This document shows, in pieces, positions 54,355 through 63,096 of a stretch of 64,000 nucleotides of DNA. Position 1 is the stretch's first letter; every line of letters starts with the position of its first letter. The notes under the pieces were generated by a model. It was given only the letters and a program-made list of their open reading frames with translations. It had not been told where the DNA came from and did not search any database. The translations under genes and the position numbers were made by a program. The stretch is from Pseudomonadota bacterium (GTDB taxonomy: Bacteria > Pseudomonadota > Gammaproteobacteria > Burkholderiales > Burkholderiaceae_F), in NCBI GenBank assembly GCA_021825945.1, contig JAKAFN010000008.1:62001-126000 (forward strand). The letters run 5' to 3'.

Positions 54355-57090
54355 GTGATCCAACCGGAGCCAACAATCACTATCAGCGAGCCGTCGATTC
54401 CCGGAACAACCGAAGATGCGGCAGCGCGCATATACGCGTTCACGGGCGAAATTGTCCGCGAGGCCCTGACCGTCCGGGCGCTCGTCGACACACTCAAGGG
54501 CGCCAAGAAGTTCATCGAGCAAGCCGCACGGGAGTACGCCGAGAGATTCCTTTTCGAACTGATTCAGAACGCCTACGACGCCCAGCCACCTGCGTCACGT
54601 GGGCGCGTACTCGTGGTCTTCGACGCGACCGAAGGGGAGTTTGGGTGTATCTACGTCGCCAACACTGGCCGACCGTTCGCAGACGCCAATTTCCGCGCCG
54701 TTTGCGAGATCGCGCAAAGTAGCAAGCAGCCGGGAGAGGGGATCGGCAACAAGGGGGTGGGCTTCAAGAGCGTCTTACAGGTAGCCGCCTGGCCGGAAAT
54801 TTATTCGCGCGGCGGTCAAGGTGTCGGGTTCGACGGGTATTGCTTCCGCTTTGCCGATCCCGCAGCCATGCGGACCCTAACGGAGAGCGACGAGGAGGCT
54901 TCCGACCTTGGTGATCGAATTTCGCCGTATGGCCTGCCGATCTACATTGCTCCGGACTTTCACCCAGCCCGTTTGAGCGAATTCGCAGACGCGGGTTACG
55001 TTTCGGTCATTCGCCTTCCACTTAGAACGGCGCGAGCAGGTGACATCACTCGCAAGCAGATATCTGACGCCGTCTCAAGTCACGCTCCACTGCTTCTCTT
55101 CCTCGACCGACTTGCGGAGCTTCGGATTGAGGTCATCGAGCCATGCGAGGGACTTGTCGTTCATGAGCTGATTCGGGAGGAGTTCCCATCAGATATGGAA
55201 GTGCCTGGCGTTCGTTTTTGCGAGGTGCGCTTGGGCGACGCGGGCCGATTTCTGCTGCTGGCAAGGACCGTGCCCCACGGGGCTTTCATCGAAGCGATCG
55301 AGAAGTCGATTGCTGCGACCCTGGTCGACGAGTCCTGGCGCGACTGGGATGGAGACGCGGAGGTGGCGATCGCTCTGCGGATCGATGAAGTGGATGAGGC
55401 GGACTCAAGCCTGTATTGCTTCCTGCCGATGGACCATCGAGTACGTGGCCCGTTCGCAGGGCACCTCAACGCTCCGTTCGCGGTGACCCTGGCGCGGGAC
55501 GGGCTGGTGCCAGGCGCGCCTCTCAACGAATACCTATTCGATGTAGCGGCCGACATCGTTGCTGCTTCGTGGACCGCTTTGCGCGAGCACGCCGGGGGCC
55601 GACGTCTTGTGCCCCGTCTTGCCGTCTGGTGCGGAGAACAGATCGCGCGCCTAGGGGCTGCATTCCAGCGACAGGGAAGCGACCTCGCTACTGCAGATTT
55701 CCTTCCCGTATTGGGTCCGAAGCTATGGTCATCCCTCGCGGCGGCCAATGTGTGGCGGCGATCGATGCACACCCTTACCCCGGAGATGATTGCCGAGACC
55801 AGCCTCGCCGCCGACGGCCAAGCGTCGATTCTGGAGCCCCTGCTCGGTGAGTCCACGCTTGATGCGATCGAATCCATGTCCATGGCGGTGACGCGGCGCT
55901 CGATGATCCCGGAAGCCGCACGCGTCGCCCTTTGGGCGGAGGCCGTCGCCAAGCGGATGGCGGCTACGGCTCATCGACGGCCCGCCATCTTCGACCCATT
56001 GGCGTGGATCGGACTGTACGACGACCTCGCCGCAGTCTTCGAGCGCGACGACGTTTCAAGCCTCCGCAGCCGCGAACTGCTCATCGACGATAACCTTCGA
56101 ATCCACCGGACTTGGGGTGGCCCGGCCGAGGACAAGGCTCCCGCCATCTTCTTTCCTATGCGCGAGATCGCTGAAGGCGATGATGCAACCCGGGATGTGA
56201 CGATTCCCGAGACCCTTGGCCGGCATCTCGCTTACGTGCACAGTGATATACCGTGGAAGTCGGTGAACTCCAAGACGAAGCGTATGGAGAACCGGCCAGG
56301 TCGGGAGTTCCTCGAACGCACCAACCTAGTCCAGATGCCTCGGACGCAGGCGCTGCTCGCACGCCTAGCATCTGTGCTCCAACATACGCGCGACAAGCAG
56401 GTTCACGCGGACGCCCTGCGTCTCGTTTTCAACCTGACGGCAAAGCGCCAATACACCCAATCGCCAGCCATTAGCGCCCTGCACATACTCGTACCGACGC
56501 GCTCTGGAGATTGGCTGCCAGCGGGAGAGACGCTGTTCTCGTCCTCATGGCCAGACACGCTCGGTAGCGTCGTCGAGCGGCTCATCAGTGAAGCCGCTGG
56601 GGCCTCGACCGATATCGACGGCCTCAGCGACCGACTCCTCGCTCCCCCAGTCGAGTTCAGTTTCCGAATCGAGTCCCCCCAGATGTGGGTTTCCTTCCTG
56701 CGGCGTGTCGGTGTGCGAGACGGTCTCCCGCCGATCGACGTCACACCTTCGATTGGCGATCAGCAGGGGCAATGGTGGACGCGGGATTTTGCCACAGCCG
56801 TCAATCTCCCGGAAGCCGACTACGTGCGCTGGGATCCAGCCCTGCGTAGGTCGGCCGCACGCCCCAATTTCCCGTATACCCTCTACCGGATCATTGGCCG
56901 CGTTCACGGCTCCCAGGATCGGGCGAGTACGAGCGCCTATCGCCCGCGGCCCGTGAGACCTACGGCCGTCTGCTGGTGTCTGGACTCGGCAGTTGGGATC
57001 AGGACGTGCTCTCGGTTCGCATCGCCCGGCCCCGAGCGCCCAATCAGGCAGATCCTGTATCGCTTCCGTCACCCGCTGCTGAGTTCCTGA
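54355..57090 (+). CDS. Sacsin/Hsp90-type ATPase protein, N-terminal part (frame broken near 56,921)
   Basis: The N-terminal portion (~855 genuine residues) of a very large protein. It has a GHKL ATPase domain: N-box 'ERFLFELIQNAYDAQ' with Glu/Asn, 'IYVANTGRPF' and the lid 'GEGIGNKGVGFKSVLQVAA'. This is the sacsin-like ATPase seen with DUF3883 in large island proteins. Genuine coding extends to about 'RIIGRVHGSQDR' (~56,920); the remaining residues to the stop at 57,090 are out of frame. GTG 54355 is the likely start, since no in-frame ATG exists before the ATPase domain; the frame is open from 54,193. Confidence 0.7.
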   Translation: MIQPEPTITISEPSIPGTTEDAAARIYAFTGEIVREALTVRALVDTLKGAKKFIEQAAREYAERFLFELIQNAYDAQPPASRGRVLVVFDATEGEFGCIYVANTGRPFADANFRAVCEIAQSSKQPGEGIGNKGVGFKSVLQVAAWPEIYSRGGQGVGFDGYCFRFADPAAMRTLTESDEEASDLGDRISPYGLPIYIAPDFHPARLSEFADAGYVSVIRLPLRTARAGDITRKQISDAVSSHAPLLLFLDRLAELRIEVIEPCEGLVVHELIREEFPSDMEVPGVRFCEVRLGDAGRFLLLARTVPHGAFIEAIEKSIAATLVDESWRDWDGDAEVAIALRIDEVDEADSSLYCFLPMDHRVRGPFAGHLNAPFAVTLARDGLVPGAPLNEYLFDVAADIVAASWTALREHAGGRRLVPRLAVWCGEQIARLGAAFQRQGSDLATADFLPVLGPKLWSSLAAANVWRRSMHTLTPEMIAETSLAADGQASILEPLLGESTLDAIESMSMAVTRRSMIPEAARVALWAEAVAKRMAATAHRRPAIFDPLAWIGLYDDLAAVFERDDVSSLRSRELLIDDNLRIHRTWGGPAEDKAPAIFFPMREIAEGDDATRDVTIPETLGRHLAYVHSDIPWKSVNSKTKRMENRPGREFLERTNLVQMPRTQALLARLASVLQHTRDKQVHADALRLVFNLTAKRQYTQSPAISALHILVPTRSGDWLPAGETLFSSSWPDTLGSVVERLISEAAGASTDIDGLSDRLLAPPVEFSFRIESPQMWVSFLRRVGVRDGLPPIDVTPSIGDQQGQWWTRDFATAVNLPEADYVRWDPALRRSAARPNFPYTLYRIIGRVHGSQDRASTSAYRPRPVRPTAVCWCLDSAVGIRTCSRFASPGPERPIRQILYRFRHPLLSS

Positions 57091-59825
57091 GGCAGATTGC
57101 ATGGCTGCCGGTAACCCGCCCGGGATCACCGACGGCCGAAGACTTTGCCCACCCCACTACCGCATGGCACTACCGCGACACTGACAACGAGGCCCGCCCG
57201 ACATTCATGCCGCTCGTGGTCACAGCGGTGCGCCGCCAGATCGAGTCGTCTCCGACCGCTTTCGAACGCCTTCGCTCGCTGGGCCTAAACACGTGGAACG
57301 AACGCAGCGATTCAGTCTTGCGACTTCGCGCATTGGCTTTGGCGCACCAGACCTACGACGTGTCCGACAGTCTTGTGGCAAACCTGCGCAAGGCATACGA
57401 ACGTACCTGGACCCTCGTGACGCGCGGGGACGGACCGGATCCCATCGGCTCACTTCGGCCCGAGGATCACGTCCTCGTAACTCAGCGTGGCCGCATCGGC
57501 GCTCACCCGCTGGCGAGTGCCTCGGTCCCATATGTACTCGTGGACGAGGATCGCTTGGTGGCTGCCATTCTCGACACGATCGAAGTGCCAGTCCTGCCCG
57601 TTGACCCTCGCGACGGCCGAGTCGTCGCAACAACGATCGAGAAGTGGACGGGATTGCAGCTTCGGACAGTGGGGGGGACGGACGTTCGCCTCTTCATTGA
57701 CGGGGTGCCGATCGAGGATCACGGAGGGGACCCCTTGATCTGCCCTGGACGCGAGTGGCTCGTCGACCTCGTAGCGCTGACGCTCGAATTCAAGGCGTCG
57801 GCCTTCAACCGGCAGACGGATGCGAGGATTCGGAGCGCGACCGGACTGCTTCGAGCGATCAAGCTCCACGCGGGGGACGATATCAGCATCGAACTGCAAG
57901 GGCATCCCGTCGTGCTCCCCGCGCACCTGCGCCGTGTCTTTGCTGTCTTCGCGCCTGTCAACCCCGCAGTGGCCTACGAGGGAGAAACCGACGTTTTGAA
58001 CTGGGACATCCTTGGCCTCCTTGCCCCAAAGATTGGTGAACTCATTGGCGCCGTGGAGACAGCGAACGCTCTGGAAACCGTTGTCACATCGCTTGGACGA
58101 CGGCTAGGCTCAGCATCCTTGACAACTCCGTCAGATGCCGACTACTCGGCGGTGTTCGAGGAGTCGACTGATCGCGTTGCCGAGGTCCGGCGCGCCCAGC
58201 GAACCGGCGTCACGGGACTCGCGTTCGCGCTTCGGCCCATCGTGGCTGCGCTCCTCGGCGAGGATGTGCTCCTTGATCTGCTAAGGGTGACAGCCGAGGA
58301 GCCGGATCCGGATGCGATAGTCGCCTATCTATCAGGCTTCTCGGATCGGCTTCCGCCAGAGGCGTCCCCGGAGCATCTGGTTAACCGTGCCCTCGAAGGC
58401 ACGCCGATCGCGACAATGCGCGATGAGTTGCAGATCGACTTCGCGGAATTTAACCGCGTCTTGATCGCGCTCGGCGGCGAGTACGCGCCAATACAAAACC
58501 CGCAGGGCTTGGTCACGGCAATGGCGTCCCACCTCGCTCGGCAACGCGATCTAATCATCGACCGCCTACGGGAACGCGCCGCCCCGGCATTCGACGCAGG
58601 AATTCTTCCCGCCGACTACGCGGACATGACGACCGAACTGGGGAGGGCGATTCTAAGGCGGACGACTCCGCCTGACGAGTGGAGTCGCCCCCTGGACCCT
58701 GACCCCGAGTGGTTGAATAAATGGGACCAGCCGCCGGAAACTGTCATGGCCCAGCGCGTGGACACCTGGATTGCGACGCTTCCAACGGGCGCGCCTGGGG
58801 TGAAAAGCGACCTCCCTCCGCTTGTTGATACCAGGGCCGAGAACACGCGCCGTCTCAATGCGTTCATCGAGCGCGCCGTGGCTCGGCTTCCCCTTTGGTC
58901 TATCAAACGTGGCGGAGTGCTGCCCCCGGCTTGGGTGACGGCAACCGAAACCGACGAGTTCTTACGGCAGGTTGCATCAGCAGGAATCCTCGACTTCCGT
59001 CTCCTCGATGAGGAGGCCATCATGGCGTGGTTGCTCCGTCTCGACCAATGGTCGCCGGAGCTTCCATCTTCGCTCGAACTCGCAGCGCTCGGACTTTCTC
59101 AGGAAGACCTCGCCGCACAGACCAAGGAGGCGGAGCGTGTTCGATGGGAGCGCGCGCAAGAAAGGCGATCGGTATCACTCGATGGTAGGCCAGTCTCCCT
59201 TGAGCCCGACCGCATCGACGAACTTGTCGAGGCGATCCGGACTGGAATCTCGGATGACCTGCTCAGCACGTCGGATCGGCCCGTCTCTCTTCGTGAGATC
59301 GAGGAACCCCGGAAGCGGAAGAGGCTCAATGACAGGGACGCCGATCGTCCGCCTAATGTGCGAGTGCCGAAGCGGCTGACGAGTGACCAAACCGCACTGA
59401 TCGGCTTCATGGGCGAACTCGTTGCCTACGACTGGTTGAGCAAGCGCTATGGATCGGACTGCCTTTGGCGCTCGCTTTATCGCCGCTATGTGATCAAAGA
59501 TGGCGATATCGGAAATGATAATCTCGGGTTTGATATCGAGGTGCTTCGCGTGCGTCGGGGTCCGCTGATGTTCGAGGTGAAGGCCACAACGACCGACGAC
59601 ATCGCGTTTGACCTCTCCGAGAGAGAGTTTAAAGTGGCCCAGGAAAACGCCAGCCATGATCGCTACAGGATCTTATTTGTCGGACGCGCTAACGACAGCG
59701 ATAACCGCTGGGTCACCGTTCTACCGAACCCGCTTTCTCCACAGGGCCGGGGCCGATACCGGATTGTTGGCCGCGGCATCCGCTATGAGGTCCCGCTGAA
59801 CAACACCGCGGCCACCGTTCGATAG
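56976..59825 (+). CDS. DUF3883-containing C-terminal part of the sacsin-like protein
   Basis: A 949-codon frame that continues the previous one. Upstream of the GTG at 56976 the same frame already reads sensibly from ~56,916 ('GEYERLSPAARETYGRLLVS', then 'GLGSWDQDVLSVRI'), so adding one base near 56,921 gives a single protein of ~1820 residues. The C-terminus is a DUF3883 domain: 'GFMGELVAYDWLSKRYGSDC', 'NLGFDIEVL', 'LMFEVKATT', where D and E-x-K form a PD-(D/E)xK-like site. The middle is helical and unassigned. If the break is real, this half might be made separately from GTG 56976. Confidence 0.7.
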   Translation: MSGLGSWDQDVLSVRIARPRAPNQADPVSLPSPAAEFLRQIAWLPVTRPGSPTAEDFAHPTTAWHYRDTDNEARPTFMPLVVTAVRRQIESSPTAFERLRSLGLNTWNERSDSVLRLRALALAHQTYDVSDSLVANLRKAYERTWTLVTRGDGPDPIGSLRPEDHVLVTQRGRIGAHPLASASVPYVLVDEDRLVAAILDTIEVPVLPVDPRDGRVVATTIEKWTGLQLRTVGGTDVRLFIDGVPIEDHGGDPLICPGREWLVDLVALTLEFKASAFNRQTDARIRSATGLLRAIKLHAGDDISIELQGHPVVLPAHLRRVFAVFAPVNPAVAYEGETDVLNWDILGLLAPKIGELIGAVETANALETVVTSLGRRLGSASLTTPSDADYSAVFEESTDRVAEVRRAQRTGVTGLAFALRPIVAALLGEDVLLDLLRVTAEEPDPDAIVAYLSGFSDRLPPEASPEHLVNRALEGTPIATMRDELQIDFAEFNRVLIALGGEYAPIQNPQGLVTAMASHLARQRDLIIDRLRERAAPAFDAGILPADYADMTTELGRAILRRTTPPDEWSRPLDPDPEWLNKWDQPPETVMAQRVDTWIATLPTGAPGVKSDLPPLVDTRAENTRRLNAFIERAVARLPLWSIKRGGVLPPAWVTATETDEFLRQVASAGILDFRLLDEEAIMAWLLRLDQWSPELPSSLELAALGLSQEDLAAQTKEAERVRWERAQERRSVSLDGRPVSLEPDRIDELVEAIRTGISDDLLSTSDRPVSLREIEEPRKRKRLNDRDADRPPNVRVPKRLTSDQTALIGFMGELVAYDWLSKRYGSDCLWRSLYRRYVIKDGDIGNDNLGFDIEVLRVRRGPLMFEVKATTTDDIAFDLSEREFKVAQENASHDRYRILFVGRANDSDNRWVTVLPNPLSPQGRGRYRIVGRGIRYEVPLNNTAATVR

Positions 59826-60164
59826 ATCGCATGATGTACGACGAATCTTGTGACGAGGCCGCTGAAGATCATGCAGCGTCTGCTCCATGTCCCACTTGCC
59901 GGCCGGTCACCCCAACTCCTCGCAGTTGAATGGCCGTTTTGCGGAAGTGAATCATGAGAACTGTAGTGCCGCACTGGGTCGACCAGGGATTCTCGTCGCT
60001 CCGATGCCAAAAGGTCCGGCTCGCCCCCGATGCAGCCTCTCGAGTGTCCGGACCCTCGGAATCGGAGGCGGCGGGCCCCGGCTATGACCGAGCGCTCGCT
60101 GTTACATTTGGATCTACTCCGATCCGGACGCTCGCATGGACATTGCGCGCGCTCGCGGATTGAT

Positions 60165-60349
60165 AGGATTGCTGCGCGCAAACTCTCGTCGTCGATCGGG
60201 CGGATGAAGCCGCCTGCCAGCCGGACTGCGGCCTGCTCGAACGACATGATCTGCAGTCCGTGACGGCGATCCCGGCTCGCCGCCAGGCGGCGCTCCCGCA
60301 TCGCGAGGCGGCCATGAACGACCAGGGTGGATCGACGCGAGATGGTCAT
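60165..60349 (-). pseudogene. N-terminal remnant of a PD-(D/E)xK (AddB-like) nuclease gene
   Basis: On the minus strand from ATG 60349 the translation 'TLVVHGRLAMRERRLAASRD', 'HGLQIMSFEQAAVRLAGGFI' and 'RPIDDESLRAAI' reads like the beginning of island-borne PD-(D/E)xK nuclease proteins that accompany helicases. After ~60 codons the recognisable sequence stops and the frame continues as noise. It is probably the stump of a gene deleted by recombination; the identification is from memory of the family's N-terminus. Confidence 0.45.
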
Positions 60350-60575
60350 GACAGATCTTCCTCCCTCCGGGGACGCCGCTGTGCGTCGGGGCGCGAGGCC
60401 AGCGGGAAAAGCGGGTGCCCCCGGGCGTTCGCGCCATGGCAGGTGCCGTCCTTTGCCGCCTGCACCGGATCGCTCCTTGACGAAGGCTTCGAATGCTACC
60501 CGGTGTCCGGGGCGTTGGGCGCCCCGACAGCGAGCGCGGTTCGCTGCAGAACATTCTTGCGCCGGGCGAGCGTAT

Positions 60576-60592
60576 GCGACACATACTGTCGC
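60576..60592. promoter_or_regulatory. Second copy of the WYL-type operator
   Basis: GCGACA-CATAC-TGTCGC, a perfect 6-bp inverted repeat with 5-base centre, 43 bases upstream of the double-AAA ATG. Core bases and spacing are identical to the palindrome upstream of the DUF2779-WYL operon at 51,127-51,143; the flanks differ. It predicts shared repression by the WYL protein. Confidence 0.7.
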
Positions 60593-60635
60593 TGTGGCCG
60601 CGCACAATTCCTCCGTCCCCACCACGGAGCCAATC

Positions 60636-62747
60636 ATGCGCATACGCCGAGGCCGCAATGCCTTCGATTCGAAGAATATCGATCCCCTCGTTCAGCTCTG
60701 GATGCTGCGAGCCATGGTGTCGATGGAGGGGATCTATCGGATCGTGCGCGTCAGCATTTCGATCGACCTCGACCGGGTGCTTTCGGTTTTCGGAATCGAC
60801 GACGATCCGCTCTGGGAGGATCTTCCGAGCAACCGGAAGGCGGATGCCATCTACGCCCTGCTGAAAGCCAGATGGATCAAGGCGGAACGGGACGCCGCGG
60901 GCTTGCAGGGCCCAGCCGCGATGGCTGCCAATCTCGAGCGCCTCGCGGAATTGCTCGGCTTGAGCCAAACCGACGTCCTCCTCCTGATGTTCGCGTGTCT
61001 GGCTTCAGGAAACGGGATTCTCGCCGACGTCGTCAATGCCCTCGGCAGCCTTTCGACGGCGGATGCAATCCACGCGCTATCGAAGATTCTCGGAATCACT
61101 CCCGACGCCGTGCACCGTGCGCTCAACCCGGACGGGGCGCTTGCGCGCAGCGGCTTGCTTCGGATTGCCGCGGGCGATGGACTCGATTTGAGCGACAAGC
61201 TGACCCTGCTCGGTGACCACTTCCATGAGGCGATACAGGAGCCCGACATCGACCCCGTCCGGCTGCTGCGCGGCGCGGTCCGGCAAAGCGACTCGTCGGC
61301 ACTTACGCTGGACAACTACACGTATCTCGGTACCGATCTGCACACGCTGCGGACGTATTTGGGCCGTGTCCTGGAAGATCGCCGTCCGGGCGTGAATGTC
61401 TTGCTGTATGGGCCGCCAGGAACCGGAAAAACCCAACTGACCCGGGTTCTTGCGAAGTATTTTGGGTGCCCGCTCTTCGAAGTGGTCACGGAAGACGAGG
61501 ATGGCGACCCCAGTAGCCCGTCCCGGCGCCTGCAGGCGTACAGCGCCGCGCAGCGTCTTTTGGCGATCAAGCAGTCACTCATCGTCTTCGACGAATGCAG
61601 CGATGTGTTCTGGGATGACGTCGATACGCTGACCGGCCGGGGCAGATCCCGCAGCGGCGGACAAAAGGGCTGGTTCCATCGCGCAATTGAGAGCAATACC
61701 GTCCCGACGTTCTGGCTGACCAACGAGCTGCGGGGGATGGACCGCGCACTGTTGCGCCGGTTCGACATCGTCCTCGAAATGCCGATTCCGCCGAAATCGG
61801 TCCGTCGGGCGATCGCAGCGATCCATTGCGGCAAGGTAATTTCGGAATTGACGATCGACGCGCTCGCAGGCAGCGAGCGGCTTGCTCCGGCGGTGCTCAC
61901 CCGCGCTGCCGGCGTCGTCGAGGTGATCGCAGGCAGCACGGGCGCGCCCGACCTCGACGCCGCGATCGTCGGTTTGGTGAACCAGACCCTGCGTGTACAG
62001 GACCATGCCGAGATTCGGCAGCACGATCCCGATCGCCTTCCCGAGGTCTACGACCCATCGCTCGTCAATGCCGACATCGATCTGCGGGCGATGGCCGCGG
62101 GCGTCAAGCGGGCAGGCCGGGCACGGATCTGTCTTTACGGCGTTCCCGGAAGCGGGAAATCCGCATACGTTCGCTGGCTTGCCCAGTACCTCGATCGACC
62201 GCTGGTCGTTCGCCGGGCCTCGGATCTGCTCAGCAAATGGGTCGGCATGACCGAGCAAAATATCGCCCAAGCCTTCCGCGAGGCGGAGCGCGAAAACGCC
62301 GTCCTGCTGCTCGACGAGGTCGACAGCTTCCTGCAGGACCGTCGCGGAGCGGAAAAGTCCTGGGAGGTGACCCAGGTCAACGAGATGCTCACCCAGATCG
62401 AGTCCTACGGGGGCGTTTTCGTCGCGACGACGAACCTCCTTGAAGGACTGGATCCGGCATCCCTTCGCCGATTCGACCTCAAGGCCCGGTTCCAGTACCT
62501 GCGCTCCGATCAGGCGTGGGAACTTCTCCGGCGCCAGTGCCGCGGCCTCGGGATTCCGGAACCCGGAGAGGCCGAGCGCAGGCGCATCGACCCCATGCGG
62601 TTGCTCGCACCGGGCGACTTCGCTGCGGTGTCCCGCCGCCACGCATTCCATCCGCTTTCAGGAGCCAGGGAATTTCTCGATGCGCTGGCGGAGGAGTGCG
62701 CGCTGAAATCCGGTGGGCGTCAGGCGATCGGGTTTGCTGCGGGTTGA
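60636..62747 (+). CDS. Tandem AAA+ ATPase
   Basis: A 703-residue protein with an N-terminal helical domain (~1-220) and two AAA domains. AAA1 has Walker A 'LLYGPPGTGKTQL' (K265) and Walker B 'LIVFDECSDVFWDD'; AAA2 has Walker A 'LYGVPGSGKSAYV' (K508), Walker B 'VLLLDEVDSFL', 'ATTNLLEGLDPASLRRFDLK' with sensor and arginine finger. This resembles Cdc48/Vps4-like remodellers. ATG 60636 is chosen because sequence quality changes there and an operator lies upstream. The likely role is ATP-driven remodelling within the WYL-controlled system; its partner is not proven. Confidence 0.8.
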   Translation: MRIRRGRNAFDSKNIDPLVQLWMLRAMVSMEGIYRIVRVSISIDLDRVLSVFGIDDDPLWEDLPSNRKADAIYALLKARWIKAERDAAGLQGPAAMAANLERLAELLGLSQTDVLLLMFACLASGNGILADVVNALGSLSTADAIHALSKILGITPDAVHRALNPDGALARSGLLRIAAGDGLDLSDKLTLLGDHFHEAIQEPDIDPVRLLRGAVRQSDSSALTLDNYTYLGTDLHTLRTYLGRVLEDRRPGVNVLLYGPPGTGKTQLTRVLAKYFGCPLFEVVTEDEDGDPSSPSRRLQAYSAAQRLLAIKQSLIVFDECSDVFWDDVDTLTGRGRSRSGGQKGWFHRAIESNTVPTFWLTNELRGMDRALLRRFDIVLEMPIPPKSVRRAIAAIHCGKVISELTIDALAGSERLAPAVLTRAAGVVEVIAGSTGAPDLDAAIVGLVNQTLRVQDHAEIRQHDPDRLPEVYDPSLVNADIDLRAMAAGVKRAGRARICLYGVPGSGKSAYVRWLAQYLDRPLVVRRASDLLSKWVGMTEQNIAQAFREAERENAVLLLDEVDSFLQDRRGAEKSWEVTQVNEMLTQIESYGGVFVATTNLLEGLDPASLRRFDLKARFQYLRSDQAWELLRRQCRGLGIPEPGEAERRRIDPMRLLAPGDFAAVSRRHAFHPLSGAREFLDALAEECALKSGGRQAIGFAAG

Positions 62748-63096
62748 CGGCGACTGTTGGCGCGGTGTGAAATTTGACCAGAAGCGATCTGATATTCCGA
62801 GATTCCGTTGATCACTGGTTTGAATGCCGCCACCCTTACGCGACAAATGGTTGGCGCCACTCTGCCTGATTAGCCGGGAATCGGCACCGCTAGTCACGAG
62901 TCGGTCGGCAGCAATAAATATAATGCTCATATCATCCGGCGGCGCATCGGAATATGACGCCATATCGTCCAAAATGCGATATGTTGCGTCGGCTCGCTGA
63001 GTCGCTAGCACGCAACTCTGCGGAAGCGAAATGGGGCTGTGCGTTACGGAATTCACTTTGACCGTTTGAGTCTGTCGTTCGGAAAGTAGGTTAACG
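62748..63096. other. Intergenic region, nothing identified
   Basis: 349 bases between the double-AAA gene and the last gene, less GC-rich than the genes. It contains a half-match to the operator (CGCGACA near 62,840), but no facing half. It presumably carries the promoter of the last gene. Confidence 0.4.

Larger units (their letters stand above)
59826..60635. other. Intergenic tract with gene remnant and operator
   Basis: About 810 bases between the DUF3883 gene and the double-AAA gene. It includes a minus-strand nuclease-gene remnant (60,165-60,349) and the palindromic operator at 60,576-60,592. The open frame leading into the AAA gene from 60,327 is low-complexity and is judged non-coding up to ATG 60,636. 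Confidence 0.45.

Noticed and set aside
60327..60635. 103-codon N-terminal extension of the tandem AAA protein
   Set aside because: The extension is low-complexity, overlaps a minus-strand remnant and contains the operator; ATG 60,636 fits the start of conserved-looking sequence.
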